From positions 1-35,498 of the forward strand of contig BNUW01000005.1 of NCBI GenBank assembly GCA_025997655.1: a stretch of 35,498 bases of DNA, given 5' to 3'. This document shows positions 16,390 through 24,849 of this stretch, piece after piece (position 1 is the first letter of the stretch; each line of letters starts with the position of its first letter). The notes under the pieces were generated by a model that worked only from the letters and a program-made list of their open reading frames with translations, ran no database searches and was not told the DNA's origin. The translations under genes and the position numbers were made by a program. The stretch comes from Spirochaetia bacterium. GTDB taxonomy: Bacteria; Spirochaetota; Spirochaetia; Treponematales; Breznakiellaceae.

Positions 16390-18456
16390 TCAATTCAGCG
16401 AGATGATACTGTAAACCGCCGGAATCCCCCGTATATTTTTCATTACCTTTTTAAGATCCTCCGTTTGTTCCAGCTTCATGGTGAAAAACCCGGTGAGGTG
16501 GTTAGTCGAAGTTTCTTCCAGGCGGCCTTCGACAAGGTGCCCCTGCTGTTTGCGTACCGCCCCTTCAATTTCTGAGAACAGGTCTGTGGACAGGCGGGCT
16601 TCGATCTTGAAGCGTTTGACCTGTGTTCCGCCGTTTTCCCATTCCGTGTCGATACGCCGCTCGGCAAAATCGGGGATGTTTGCCAGGTTGCTGCAGTTTT
16701 TCCGGTGGATGATAATGCCCCGGCCCCGGGATACGTAGCCGAGTATGGGGTCGCCGGCCACGGGGTTACAGCATTTGGCAAAACGGATCATCATGTTTTT
16801 TTCATCTTCAACCCGTACCTGAAAAACGGCGGCCCCCCCGAGTTGTTCGGGGACAGTGTCCCTGACAAAACGTTGAACCGGGCAGTCGGGCAGTTTTTCT
16901 GTTTCAGGCGGCGGGGCGGGTTTAACCGGATCAGGCGGAGGCGTCTTTTTTTTGGCGATGACGTTTTTTTCAATGATCACCGAATCGTCGTTTTCCTGGA
17001 GCCATGAACGGATTTTGTTCCGGGCCTTAGATGTTTTTACGATCCTGAGCCAGTTCACATGGGGCCGCGCATTGGTGGCGGTTAGTATTTCTACCACCTG
17101 GGTGTTTTGTAATTCTGCGCTGAGGGGGATGATGGACCCATTGGCTTTGGCGCCCGCACAGTGATCCCCCACGGCGGAATGGATGTGGTAGGCAAAGTCG
17201 ATGGGGGTGGAACCCATGGGTAGTTCTACTACCTTGCCCTGGGGGGTGAACACGTAGATAGAATCCTTGAGGAGTTCCCGCTTGATATCCTCCAGGAATG
17301 ATTCTGAGGACCCGGTCTCCTTGACCGCGACACCTTCCCCTTCAATCTGTTTCCAATCCTTTAGACGATTCACAATGGAGAGATCCTCCGGGCGGATCAC
17401 TTTGCTGGCGGTACCCTGCTTGTAAAGCCAATGGCTGGCGACGCCGTATTCCGCGATGTGGTGCATTTCCCGGGTGCGGATCTGGATTTCCAACAATCTG
17501 CCCTCATCGCCGGTATCCTCAGCCGAAGGTTCCCCTCTGGAGGAAACCATTACGGTGGTGTGGAGACTTTGATAGCCGTTGGCCTTGTGCATGGCGATGT
17601 AGTCCTTGAAACGGCCGTCCTGGGGCTTCCACAGACGGTGAACCAGACCTAAGAGGGTATAGCAGTCATCAATACTGTTGCAAAGAATACGGATGCCCAG
17701 CAAATCGTAGATATCTCCCACAGATTTATTGCGTTTCCGCATCTTCTGGTATATGGAGTAAAAGTGTTTTGCCCGGCTTTCCACTTCTATAGTGATACCC
17801 GCGGCTTTTGCCTCGGCGGTGATGGTATCGCAAACCTTCTCCAGAAAATCCCGGCGTTCACTTTTTTTAAGGGATACGATTTCCTTTATCTGGAGAAATG
17901 CTTCCCGGTTAAGGTGCTTGAGGGAAAGATCCTCCAGTTCATCCTTCATCCAGGAAATTCCCAGCCGGTCCGCCAAAGGGGCGTAGATATCCAGACATTC
18001 CTGGGCAATGGCCTTCGGACTAAAGTCCGCCGGACCAGGGTCCGGAAGGGTTCTCATGCTGTACAGTTTATCCGCCAGTTTTATCAGGATGACCCGGATG
18101 TCGCTGACCATGGCAAAAAGCATCTTCCGGATATTTTCGGCTTCGTGGTTGGTTTTATTTTTTGCGGAAATGTCGGCGATCCTGGTGATCCCATCAACCA
18201 TGAGGGCGGTATCCTTGCCGAATTTTTCTTTGACGGCTATTTGCCCGGAAGGATTTTGAAGCAGCGCGGCAATAATGGTGTCGGCGTCCATCTTAAGGTC
18301 CGCCAGGATTACGGCGACCCCTAATGTTTGGGAGAGGGATTGTGGCGGCGCCCAGCTTAAAGCCTGCCTGATCCGTTCCCGATCCTCCGCAGAATAGCAG
18401 GCGGTGATTTTTTCGGTGAACGCGGACACGAGTCCGGTTGAAACAAGCGATTCCAT
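16390..18456 (-). CDS. Rel-family (p)ppGpp synthetase with a degenerate hydrolase domain
   Basis: RSH enzymes make (and usually also break) the alarmone (p)ppGpp. The 688-residue order is normal: HD hydrolase region (about 30-145), synthetase (about 230-345, with IYDLLGIRI, GRFKDYIA and KANGYQSLHT), TGS (about 399-460), a proline-rich linker (505-520), a Cys-containing zinc-finger-like region (AKCCNPVAGDP, about 560-570) and ACT (about 613-688). In the hydrolase region the metal ligands are lost: the first His is Q43, the HD pair is Q67-N68 and the VVED motif is gone; only D129 (LADK) remains. The synthetase keeps RFKD (282-285), the form found in bifunctional enzymes. Hydrolase-dead, synthetase-active is the likely state. 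Last gene of the prfA operon, 9 bases after prmC. Confidence 0.95.
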   Translation of the reverse strand: MESLVSTGLVSAFTEKITACYSAEDRERIRQALSWAPPQSLSQTLGVAVILADLKMDADTIIAALLQNPSGQIAVKEKFGKDTALMVDGITRIADISAKNKTNHEAENIRKMLFAMVSDIRVILIKLADKLYSMRTLPDPGPADFSPKAIAQECLDIYAPLADRLGISWMKDELEDLSLKHLNREAFLQIKEIVSLKKSERRDFLEKVCDTITAEAKAAGITIEVESRAKHFYSIYQKMRKRNKSVGDIYDLLGIRILCNSIDDCYTLLGLVHRLWKPQDGRFKDYIAMHKANGYQSLHTTVMVSSRGEPSAEDTGDEGRLLEIQIRTREMHHIAEYGVASHWLYKQGTASKVIRPEDLSIVNRLKDWKQIEGEGVAVKETGSSESFLEDIKRELLKDSIYVFTPQGKVVELPMGSTPIDFAYHIHSAVGDHCAGAKANGSIIPLSAELQNTQVVEILTATNARPHVNWLRIVKTSKARNKIRSWLQENDDSVIIEKNVIAKKKTPPPDPVKPAPPPETEKLPDCPVQRFVRDTVPEQLGGAAVFQVRVEDEKNMMIRFAKCCNPVAGDPILGYVSRGRGIIIHRKNCSNLANIPDFAERRIDTEWENGGTQVKRFKIEARLSTDLFSEIEGAVRKQQGHLVEGRLEETSTNHLTGFFTMKLEQTEDLKKVMKNIRGIPAVYSIISLN
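18016..18045. repeat. Two adjacent short palindromes inside the rel gene
   Basis: CGGACT-AA-AGTCCG (18016-18029) is directly followed by CCGGACC-AG-GGTCCGG (18030-18045). They are in frame and encode part of the segment PDPGPADFSPK of Rel, just after the degenerate hydrolase motifs. Same design as the palindromes at 901, 20677 and 29259. Confidence 0.5.
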
Positions 18457-18465
18457 TTTTTCATC

Positions 18466-19344
18466 CTAGCTGTGTACGCGGCCTTCTATCACCCGGTCCC
18501 GGCCGGACAGGTCCTGATAGATTCTGATATCCCGGTATCCCTTTTTTTCCAGTATCAGGGTAATTGCCGCCATTTGTCCAGGGTCCGCTTCCATAAGGAG
18601 GCTTCCCCCCGGCAAAAGATGCGCCGGTGCATCGGCTATGATCCGCCGGATGAGGTCCAGCCCGTCTGTCCCGCCGTCAAGTGCCTCAAGCGGTTCACCC
18701 CGGACTTCCCGGGTAAGGCCGGTGATTTCGCCGGAAGCTACGTAGGGGGGGTTGGCGGTGATACCAGAGAAAAGAGGGTATGGGGTTGCGTTAAAAAGGT
18801 CGCCCACAAGGAAATGGATTGCTTCGGCGTTTCCCAGAAGGCGGCGGGCGTTTTCCCGTGCTATTGCTAAGGCCCTGGGGGAAATGTCCGAGGCGTAGAC
18901 TTCCAGGGAGGGCCGTTTGTGTTTCAGGGCAATAGCTACTGCCCCCGAACCGGTACAGAGATCCAGCACGGGCCGAGGTAGGTCCTCCGTAAGTGTCAGG
19001 GGCAGCGCAGCGAGGGCTGCATCCACCAGGGTTTCGGTGTCCGGGCGGGGGACCAGGACATCGGGGGTGACGGTGAAGTCCAGGCCGTGGAATTCCTTGC
19101 GGCCCAGGATGTAGGCGGTACAAACGCCTGCAAGGCGCCGGTCCAGGAGATGGGTAAAGTCCGCTGCGGCATCTTCGTTCAGGGTTTCGGCGTCCCGGAG
19201 GATAAGTTTATCCCTGGTGGTTTTGAGGATGAATGCCAGGAACAGGGATGCATCCAGGGCGGGGTTTTCGATACTGCCGTCAAGGAGACGGTTGCCATCC
19301 TTAAGCCGTGCCGCCCCCTGGATGCGGGCTTCCCGGATAGTCAT
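18466..19344 (-). CDS. prmC: Release factor glutamine methyltransferase PrmC (HemK)
   Basis: PrmC methylates the Gln of the GGQ motif of release factors with S-adenosylmethionine. The 292 residues begin MTIREARIQGAARL, the usual PrmC start; FTVTPDVLVPRPDTE, the SAM-binding LDLCTGSGAVAIAL (127-140) and the catalytic NPPY (198-201) are all present. It lies 21 bases downstream of prfA, its substrate's gene, a common pairing. No clear SD precedes the ATG, so translation may depend on coupling to prfA. Confidence 0.97.
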   Translation of the reverse strand: MTIREARIQGAARLKDGNRLLDGSIENPALDASLFLAFILKTTRDKLILRDAETLNEDAAADFTHLLDRRLAGVCTAYILGRKEFHGLDFTVTPDVLVPRPDTETLVDAALAALPLTLTEDLPRPVLDLCTGSGAVAIALKHKRPSLEVYASDISPRALAIARENARRLLGNAEAIHFLVGDLFNATPYPLFSGITANPPYVASGEITGLTREVRGEPLEALDGGTDGLDLIRRIIADAPAHLLPGGSLLMEADPGQMAAITLILEKKGYRDIRIYQDLSGRDRVIEGRVHS

Positions 19345-19365
19345 GGGGCAATTACATTGTGCATA

Positions 19366-20451
19366 TTACGAAGCGGCGGGGGTTGATGCGGATGACTGGA
19401 GCAATTCCTCACGGGCGGAGAGTTTGAGGGCGTCGAAGAGTTCCGCAACATCACCCTGCATGATAAGGTCCAGCTTGTAAAGGGTGAGATTGATACGGTG
19501 ATCCGTGAGACGGTTCTGGGGAAAGTTGTAGGTGCGGATACGTTCGGAACGGTCACCGTTGCCGACCTGGCTTTTTCGGGCTTCGGCCCGTTCACTGGCG
19601 GCTTTAGCTTCCTCCAGTTCGTAGACCCGCGCCCGGAGTATGCGCATGGCCTTAGCCTTGTTTTTTAGCTGGCTCTTTTCATCCTGGCAGTGGACCACCA
19701 CGCCGGTGGGGATGTGGGTAATCCGTACCGCCGAGTCGGTGGTGTTGACGCACTGGCCTCCGGGACCGCCGGCGCGCATTACGTCGATGCGGAGGTCCTC
19801 GGTGCGGATATCGATTTCGGTTTCGTCCGCCTCGGGGAGTACCGCCACGGTAACGGCTGAGGTGTGAATCCGGCCCGATGCTTCGGTGGCGGGGACCCGC
19901 TGGACCCGGTGCACCCCGGATTCGTAGCGGAGGTTTTCGTAGACATTGCTGCCGCTGATGGAAAAGATGATTTCCTTAAAGCCCCCCAACTCGGTTTCGT
20001 TGGAACCCATGATTTCAAATTTCCAGCCCCTGGTTTCGGCAAACCGGGAGTACATGCGATAGAGGTCCGACGCAAAGAGGGCCGCCTCATCACCGCCGGT
20101 ACCCGCCCGGATTTCCATGATGATGTTTTTTTCGTCCAGCGGGTCCTTGGGAATCAGAAGAAATTTGAGGCGATCCTCGGCATCCTTCAGGCGGGTTTCC
20201 AGTTCCCGGCTTTCTTCTTTGGCCATTTCACGCATCTCCGGGTCCTTTTCGTTCTGGATTAGGGATTTGGCGTCATCAAGTTGTCCGGTAATTTCTTCAA
20301 TCTCCCGCTGTGAAGCGACAATGGTATCCAACTGAGAATATTCCTTCATTATGTCGCGGTATTTTTTCTGATCCCTTACCAAGTCCGGGTCCTGGACTAA
20401 GCCCGACAGTTCTGTATGCCGCCGTAATAGGGATTCGAGACGTTCATTCAC
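19366..20451 (-). CDS. prfA: Peptide chain release factor 1
   Basis: RF1 reads UAA and UAG and triggers peptide release. The 361 residues have the codon-reading PAT motif ([15 protein letters not shown]) and the catalytic GGQ ([19 protein letters not shown]). Start chosen at GTG 20451 ([12 protein letters not shown]), with AGGAGA 9 bases upstream; the frame stays open further upstream but those codons overlap the small gene before it. That gene ends one base earlier, so coupling is likely. Followed by prmC and rel. Confidence 0.96.
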   Translation of the reverse strand: MNERLESLLRRHTELSGLVQDPDLVRDQKKYRDIMKEYSQLDTIVASQREIEEITGQLDDAKSLIQNEKDPEMREMAKEESRELETRLKDAEDRLKFLLIPKDPLDEKNIIMEIRAGTGGDEAALFASDLYRMYSRFAETRGWKFEIMGSNETELGGFKEIIFSISGSNVYENLRYESGVHRVQRVPATEASGRIHTSAVTVAVLPEADETEIDIRTEDLRIDVMRAGGPGGQCVNTTDSAVRITHIPTGVVVHCQDEKSQLKNKAKAMRILRARVYELEEAKAASERAEARKSQVGNGDRSERIRTYNFPQNRLTDHRINLTLYKLDLIMQGDVAELFDALKLSAREELLQSSASTPAAS

Positions 20452-20452
20452 C

Positions 20453-20623
20453 TTAAAGTTTCTCCTGAAAATGCGGACAGGAATAAACCACCACTTCCAT
20501 GGGATCGTCCTTGGCGGAAAATTCCTCCATTGCCTTGAACAGGGTACCCTGAACACGGCAAGCGCCGTTCTGATCACAAAGAGGACAGGCGCCGTTACCC
20601 CGGGGGTTAATTATAACATCCAT
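20453..20623 (-). CDS. Small cysteine-containing protein upstream of prfA, uncharacterised
   Basis: A 56-residue ORF beginning [20 protein letters not shown] and ending CPHFQEKL. Cys residues at 13, 16, 22 and 51 (CPLC...C...C) suggest metal binding. The stop is one base before the prfA start and its 3' end holds the prfA SD, so the two are probably co-translated. No clear SD precedes its own ATG; a promoter -10 lies only about 10 bases away. I do not recognise the family. The frame extends further upstream, but that part crosses the promoter and is not protein-like. Confidence 0.65.
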   Translation of the reverse strand: MDVIINPRGNGACPLCDQNGACRVQGTLFKAMEEFSAKDDPMEVVVYSCPHFQEKL

Positions 20624-20633
20624 TATGGGATAG

Positions 20634-20663
20634 AGTATAGCAGAAAGAAAATTATCCGTACAA
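20634..20663 (-). promoter_or_regulatory. Promoter for the prfA-prmC-rel operon
   Basis: On the - strand, TTGTAC (20663-20658) and TATACT (20639-20634) are spaced by 18 bp. The expected start of transcription (about 20627) is only a few bases before the ATG at 20623, so the first message may be leaderless. Confidence 0.55.
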
Positions 20664-20676
20664 GGGGGGGCCGTAT

Positions 20677-20691
20677 CAGACCGGAGGTCTG
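20677..20691. repeat. Palindrome CAGACC-GGA-GGTCTG between divergent promoters
   Basis: A 6-bp perfect stem with a 3-base loop, lying just upstream of both the - strand promoter (20634-20663) and the + strand promoter (20701-20729). It may be an operator, but the same arms occur inside atpE (29259-29273), which points instead to a dispersed repeat. Confidence 0.45.
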
Positions 20692-20700
20692 CGGCCGGGG

Positions 20701-20729
20701 CTGGCACAGGTTATTTTTTTGAGTAAAAT
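20701..20729 (+). promoter_or_regulatory. Candidate promoter for the membrane protein gene at 20736
   Basis: CTGGCA (20701-20706) and TAAAAT (20724-20729) are separated by 17 bp. The predicted start falls at about 20736, on the A of the ATG itself. The -35 matches consensus only 4/6. Confidence 0.4.
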
Positions 20730-20735
20730 GGTACC

Positions 20736-21122
20736 ATGCAGGTAGGGGAACTGTTGGCGCAAATTCGGGACCGTATCCCGCGCAGGATGGTGGTATTGGG
20801 CCTTGGGGGTGCAGCCTTGGTTTTAATGCTGGGCTTCGTTGCGATAGCGTTGATACAAAATCATAGTGGGCAGGTCAAATCCCAAGCTGCCGCCAGGGAA
20901 CTGGCGGATTCCTTCAAACCCCTGACCATAGCGTCGGAGGATTTCTTTTTGCCCGAAGAACCGGATAGTCTCCCCGAATTTATCCCCGAGCGTCCTCTCC
21001 GCTCTGCCTGGACCGTCGAAGATGCCCGCCTTTACTGGACCGATCCCCTGGCGGGAAACGAAAAACTATGGCGGGATCGTTTTGGCGCGGTGATTGACGA
21101 TCTGATGGAGGGCGTTCCGTGA
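20736..21122 (+). CDS. Membrane-anchored protein of unknown function
   Basis: A 128-residue protein with a short basic N-terminus (QIRDRIPRRM), one hydrophobic helix (about 19-41, VVLGLGGAALVLMLGFVAIAL) ahead of a soluble domain of about 85 residues rich in Pro, Glu and Asp with a WTVEDARLYWTDP segment. Predicted orientation is N-in, with the domain outside the cytoplasmic membrane. No SD is visible; the predicted promoter would give a leaderless message. It overlaps the lipoprotein gene by 4 bases (GTGA), so the two probably act together in the cell envelope. Family not recognised. Confidence 0.75.
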   Translation: MQVGELLAQIRDRIPRRMVVLGLGGAALVLMLGFVAIALIQNHSGQVKSQAAARELADSFKPLTIASEDFFLPEEPDSLPEFIPERPLRSAWTVEDARLYWTDPLAGNEKLWRDRFGAVIDDLMEGVP

Positions 21123-22837
21123 TCCCCATGAAAGTCCCTTTGCTGATTCTGTGTTGTTGTGCCCTGTCCTGCAAAAGCCTTCCTCCGTCGGCGGGCGGCT
21201 CTTCAGCGCCCTATCAAGGCGGGACTCAAGTGGACGATGATGAACCGGCGGAAACCGGTATAGTGGAAGCATTTCCTGAACCTGAAGCTGCGGAACTGCC
21301 ACCGGAGTTGCTCCCGATAGCTGTAGTGGAAGATGAGCCGTCGCTGGAGTTGCTTCCTGCGATGCCGGTTATAGCGGAAGAAGTGCTTTCTTTGGAAGAT
21401 GAGTTTCTGCCGCCGCCGTTCCGGCTGATCATGGTGGAAGAGGAACCTCCACCGGAACCGGTTCCCCCGGCTATAGTGGAGGATGAATCGCCGCCGGAAC
21501 CGGTTTCTCCGGCCATTGCGGAAGATGAACCATCGCCGGAACCGGTTCCCCCGGCTATAGTGGAGGACGTACCGCCGCCGGAACCTGCTCCCCCGACTAT
21601 AGTAGAGGACGTACCGCCGCCGGAACCGGTTCCTCCGGCTATAGTGGAGGACGTACCGCCACCGGAGCCACTTCCACCGGTTATAGTAGAAGATGAACCT
21701 TCACCGAGACCGGCTCCCCCGGTTATAGTGGAAGACGTATCTCCACCGGAACCGCTCCCGCCAGCTACGCCTGAACCGGTTGTTCCCCCGCCTCCGCCAC
21801 GGATTGTCAGGCCTGCGGAACCTATACCGCCGCCGCCCCCTGCCCGGACGCCCCTACCGCTTCCGGTAAACCCCATTCCGGATCTACCCGCCCAGCATCC
21901 GCCAACCTTTACACCGGCGCCTGTCCCTGATGGTTCTTCCCGGATCGTCCGGGCTGCGGTTGGGCAAACCATAGAGGTTCCTTTCCGCTTAACCGGGTGG
22001 GTTTATCTGGGAGAATCCGCTTCCAAACAAGGTATACGCTATATTTCCCGGCGTTTGGATACCGATGGCCAGACCTTTCTTTTCCAGGCTGTCTTAGCGG
22101 GGGCGTATGAGCTTAAATTCTACCGTCAGGATTTTATCCGGGATTATATCATCAACGACTTGGTGACCCTTATTGTTGAGGAGGAGGCTGGGACAGTGCC
22201 CTTGGCGGCGCCAAGTTTCGGCGTCCCGGTTGATCGGGGTAGGGTGGCCGCCGAACCCCGCTGGCCGGGCACGCCTGAGGGAACGGTTCCGGGGGCGGAA
22301 ACCGTTCCACCTGCCCCGACCACCCCTTCCGTTGCGCCGCCCCTTGCAGCTTCGGGCAGGGGCGAAAGCGGGCAAGCTGCCCCGTCAGGCGGGACGGCGC
22401 CCCTTCCGGGACCTGCAGCTTCCCCTGCTATTTTGCCGGAGACACCCGCCCCCCAGCCGGTTTCGCCATCCGCTCAGCCAACGGCAGGGGCATCGGGCAC
22501 TGTTCCCGGAACTGCGGAACCCGATCCCCTGCCGCTCTTTCTTCCGGATTCCTCTCCCGAAGAGTACCTGCGTAAGGCCCGGGAGGAGTATGATGCCGGT
22601 CATATTCCCCAGGCGCTTGCTGTTCTGGACCAGTTTATGGCGCAGTTTCCCCTGGGGAGTGACGAAGCCCTGTGGCTTTATGGTCAGATGTATGAAGCGG
22701 CAGGGGCCTCCCGGAATATCCGTTCAGCCCTGGACTGCTACCGCCGTCTGATACAAGAGTATCCCCAGAGTAACCGGTATGCCGATGCGCGGCGAAGAAT
22801 CGCGTATCTGGAACGGTACTATATAACTATACAGTAA
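21119..22837 (+). CDS. Proline-rich repeat lipoprotein with a C-terminal tetratricopeptide-like domain
   Basis: The 572-residue protein starts with a lipoprotein-type signal (hydrophobic LLILCCCALSC, probable lipid Cys at 18). Then follow a Pro/Glu-rich region containing seven 14-residue repeats (about 116-213, pattern PPxIVEDxPPPEPx), a proline-rich linker, a compact beta-rich domain (about 278-355, VGQTIEVPFRLTGWVYLG), a second Pro/Ala linker, and a helical end (about 475-572) resembling TPR units of YbgF/BamD type (YDAGHIPQALAVLDQFMAQFP). GTG 21119 is 6 bases after GGAGGG; ATG 21128 is also possible. Likely an envelope protein whose repeat spans the periplasm. Confidence 0.8.
   Translation: MIPMKVPLLILCCCALSCKSLPPSAGGSSAPYQGGTQVDDDEPAETGIVEAFPEPEAAELPPELLPIAVVEDEPSLELLPAMPVIAEEVLSLEDEFLPPPFRLIMVEEEPPPEPVPPAIVEDESPPEPVSPAIAEDEPSPEPVPPAIVEDVPPPEPAPPTIVEDVPPPEPVPPAIVEDVPPPEPLPPVIVEDEPSPRPAPPVIVEDVSPPEPLPPATPEPVVPPPPPRIVRPAEPIPPPPPARTPLPLPVNPIPDLPAQHPPTFTPAPVPDGSSRIVRAAVGQTIEVPFRLTGWVYLGESASKQGIRYISRRLDTDGQTFLFQAVLAGAYELKFYRQDFIRDYIINDLVTLIVEEEAGTVPLAAPSFGVPVDRGRVAAEPRWPGTPEGTVPGAETVPPAPTTPSVAPPLAASGRGESGQAAPSGGTAPLPGPAASPAILPETPAPQPVSPSAQPTAGASGTVPGTAEPDPLPLFLPDSSPEEYLRKAREEYDAGHIPQALAVLDQFMAQFPLGSDEALWLYGQMYEAAGASRNIRSALDCYRRLIQEYPQSNRYADARRRIAYLERYYITIQ
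21464..21757 (+). repeat. Seven tandem 42-bp repeats (14 codons each)
   Basis: Units begin at 21464, 21506, 21548, 21590, 21632, 21674 and 21716 and encode variants of PPAIVEDVPPPEPV. A degenerate half unit precedes them and PPATPEPVV follows. All units keep frame, and the third to fifth are nearly identical, so copy number may vary between strains. Confidence 0.9.
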
Positions 22838-22850
22838 CGAGGAGATGGGC

Positions 22851-23894
22851 ATGCTGGAAGCGATATTGGGCCGCACCGGCCTCCGGGTAAACAAGGACGG
22901 ATTCGGCGCCCTGCCGGTACAGCGGACCTCTATGGAAGAAGCCATAGTATTACTGCGGCGGGCTTTGGATGGGGGGTTTAATTTTTTCGATACCGCCCGG
23001 GCCTATACGGACAGCGAGGAAAAACTGGGGGCAGCCTTCGGCGGGCGGCGGAATGATTTTATTCTGGCCACCAAGACCCAGGCAAAAAAGGCTGAAGATT
23101 TTTGGAAGGACCTGGAAACCAGCCTGAGGAATCTTAAGACCGGCCATATTGATATCTACCAGTTCCACAATCCCGGCTTCTGCCCAAAACCCGGTGACGG
23201 GACCGGGCTCTACGAGGCTGCGCTTAAGGCCAGGGAGCAGGGCAAGATTCGCTTTATCGGTATTACTAATCACCGCCTGGCGGTGGCCCGGGAAGCCGTT
23301 GAGAGCGGCCTCTACGATACCTTGCAGTTTCCCTTTAACTACCTGTCGGATGAAAAGGAACAGGGGTTAGTACAGTACTGCGAAGAAAAAAACGTGGGCT
23401 TTATCTGCATGAAAGCCCTGAGCGGGGGGCTCATCACCGATGTGGCCGCTTCCCGGGCTTGGCTTGCGGACTTTAAAAACGCCGTCCCTATCTGGGGGAT
23501 ACAGCGGGAAAACGAACTGGACGCCCTCTTTGCCGCCCGGAAAGGTGAGCCACATGGTGGCCCGGTCCTGAGCGCCGAACAGCGCCGCCGTATTGAGACG
23601 GACCGGGCGGAATTGGCGGGGCATTTCTGCCGGGCCTGTGATTACTGCCGGCCCTGCCCCGCGGAGATTACAATTTCTACCTGCGCCCGTATGTTCCTGC
23701 TGCTCCGCCGTATGCCCTATCAGCAGTTTCTGGCCGAGGGGTTTCAAAAAGAAATGGCCAAGATCGAAAACTGCATCCACTGCGGGCACTGCAAGGACAA
23801 CTGCCCCTATGGGCTTGATACCCCGGCGCTGCTGGAGCGGAACCTGGCGGATTACCGGGAATTTTTGAAGGAACATCAGGGTACCGTTTCCTGA
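22851..23894 (+). CDS. Aldo/keto reductase with a C-terminal 4Fe-4S domain
   Basis: Belongs to the aldo/keto reductases fused to ferredoxin-like cysteines (COG1453 type). The tetrad is present: D47 and Y52 (FFDTARAY), K75 (ILATKT) and H106 (YQFHNP). A TIM-barrel body leads to a Cys-rich end, CRACDYCRPCP and then CIHCGHCKDNCP (C308, C311, C314, C318), which should hold an iron-sulfur cluster. ATG 22851 is 6 bases after GGAG; ATG 22845 touches the SD and is less likely. Substrate unknown. It stands alone between the lipoprotein and secG. Confidence 0.93.
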   Translation: MLEAILGRTGLRVNKDGFGALPVQRTSMEEAIVLLRRALDGGFNFFDTARAYTDSEEKLGAAFGGRRNDFILATKTQAKKAEDFWKDLETSLRNLKTGHIDIYQFHNPGFCPKPGDGTGLYEAALKAREQGKIRFIGITNHRLAVAREAVESGLYDTLQFPFNYLSDEKEQGLVQYCEEKNVGFICMKALSGGLITDVAASRAWLADFKNAVPIWGIQRENELDALFAARKGEPHGGPVLSAEQRRRIETDRAELAGHFCRACDYCRPCPAEITISTCARMFLLLRRMPYQQFLAEGFQKEMAKIENCIHCGHCKDNCPYGLDTPALLERNLADYREFLKEHQGTVS

Positions 23895-23901
23895 CTGTTT
23901 T

Positions 23902-23966
23902 GGTATACTACTTTTCCTACCGGCTACTTGTATAACTTTTTTTGTTTCGGTAGACTATGGTATATT
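23902..23966 (+). promoter_or_regulatory. Candidate extended -10 promoter(s) for secG
   Basis: TGGTATACT (23902-23909 region) and TGGTATATT (23958-23966) both match the extended -10 pattern TGnTATAAT in the 89-base gap after the reductase gene. Neither has a good -35. The second ends 17 bases before the secG ATG. Confidence 0.4.
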
Positions 23967-23983
23967 TTCGAGGGAGTCATGAT

Positions 23984-24343
23984 ATGGGTGTACTCAGTGT
24001 GGTGTTATTGGTGCTTTTTATTATTGCGGCGATCCTGCTTATCCTGCTGGTCTTGATACAGAACGAGGAAGGGGATAGCCTGGGGGGGATCTTTGCGGGA
24101 GGTTCCTCCTCCGCCTTTGGTTCCCGGTCCGGCAATGTGCTCACCAGGGCAACCTCTATTTTGGGCGGTACCTTCCTGGTACTCAGTCTTGGTCTTGCGC
24201 TGTTAAACAGGACCCCCGGCGGTACCGGGGTTGAATCTGCGGGGCGGCAGCTCTCAACCGAAGGTACTAATGACTGGTGGCAGGAGTCAGGCGGCGCCGA
24301 CAATGCGGATTCTCAGCCGGAGATCCAATTACCTGAAGAATAG
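23984..24343 (+). CDS. secG: Protein translocase subunit SecG
   Basis: SecG stimulates preprotein movement through SecYEG. The 119 residues start MGVLSVVLLVLFIIAAILLI (first helix), then VLIQNEEGDSLGGIFAGGSS, the SecG hallmark after helix 1, and a second helix around 52-75 (LGGTFLVLSLGLALL). The C-terminus is a hydrophilic, Gly/Glu-rich tail. ATG 23984 has the SD GAGGGAG 7 bases upstream; an upstream ATG at 23957 lacks support. Confidence 0.94.
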   Translation: MGVLSVVLLVLFIIAAILLILLVLIQNEEGDSLGGIFAGGSSSAFGSRSGNVLTRATSILGGTFLVLSLGLALLNRTPGGTGVESAGRQLSTEGTNDWWQESGGADNADSQPEIQLPEE

Positions 24344-24358
24344 GCTTGAGGAGGCTTG

Positions 24359-24832
24359 ATGTTTTTATACGAACTGTTCTCGCCGGAATTCATACAGATT
24401 GGCTTGCAGGCTGAGGATAAAGAGGAAGTGTTTGAGGAATTGGTAGACCGTTTTTGTCAGGTTATTAAGTCCGATTCCCGTGAGGATATTCTGGAAGCCT
24501 TGAGGACCCGGGAAATGAAGATGTCCACGGGGATTCAAAAGGGTATCGCCATTCCCCATGGAAAGACTAATGCGGTGGATAGGGTCTACGGTATGCTGGG
24601 AATTTCCCGGAAGGGGATAGACTACGAAGCTTTGGACGGGAATCCGGTGCATCTCCTCTTCCTGGTTCTTGGGCCCCCGGGGGATTCGGAACAACATTTG
24701 AAGGTTCTCCAGCGGCTGGCGGAGTTGCTGGTCAATCCCCAGTTTTTTACGGAGTTGGCGGCCCAGAAGGATGCACAAAGCGCCAATGGGATTATAAAAA
24801 AACATGAGGATATTCTTATCGCTTTGAACTAG
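24359..24832 (+). CDS. PTS EIIA-type protein (PtsN/fructose family)
   Basis: A 157-residue single-domain EIIA protein. The phosphorylated His is H67 in KGIAIPHGKT; VHLLFLVLGPPGDSEQHLKVLQRLAELL is the usual second half. Stand-alone EIIA proteins of this kind (EIIA-Ntr) are mostly regulators rather than sugar transporters. SD GAGGAGG (24348-24354) precedes ATG 24359; an in-frame TTG at 24356 is ignored. It lies 15 bases after secG and 17 before the V-ATPase genes, so it may be co-transcribed with both. Confidence 0.9.
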   Translation: MFLYELFSPEFIQIGLQAEDKEEVFEELVDRFCQVIKSDSREDILEALRTREMKMSTGIQKGIAIPHGKTNAVDRVYGMLGISRKGIDYEALDGNPVHLLFLVLGPPGDSEQHLKVLQRLAELLVNPQFFTELAAQKDAQSANGIIKKHEDILIALN

Positions 24833-24849
24833 GTTTTCAGAAGGTAACA

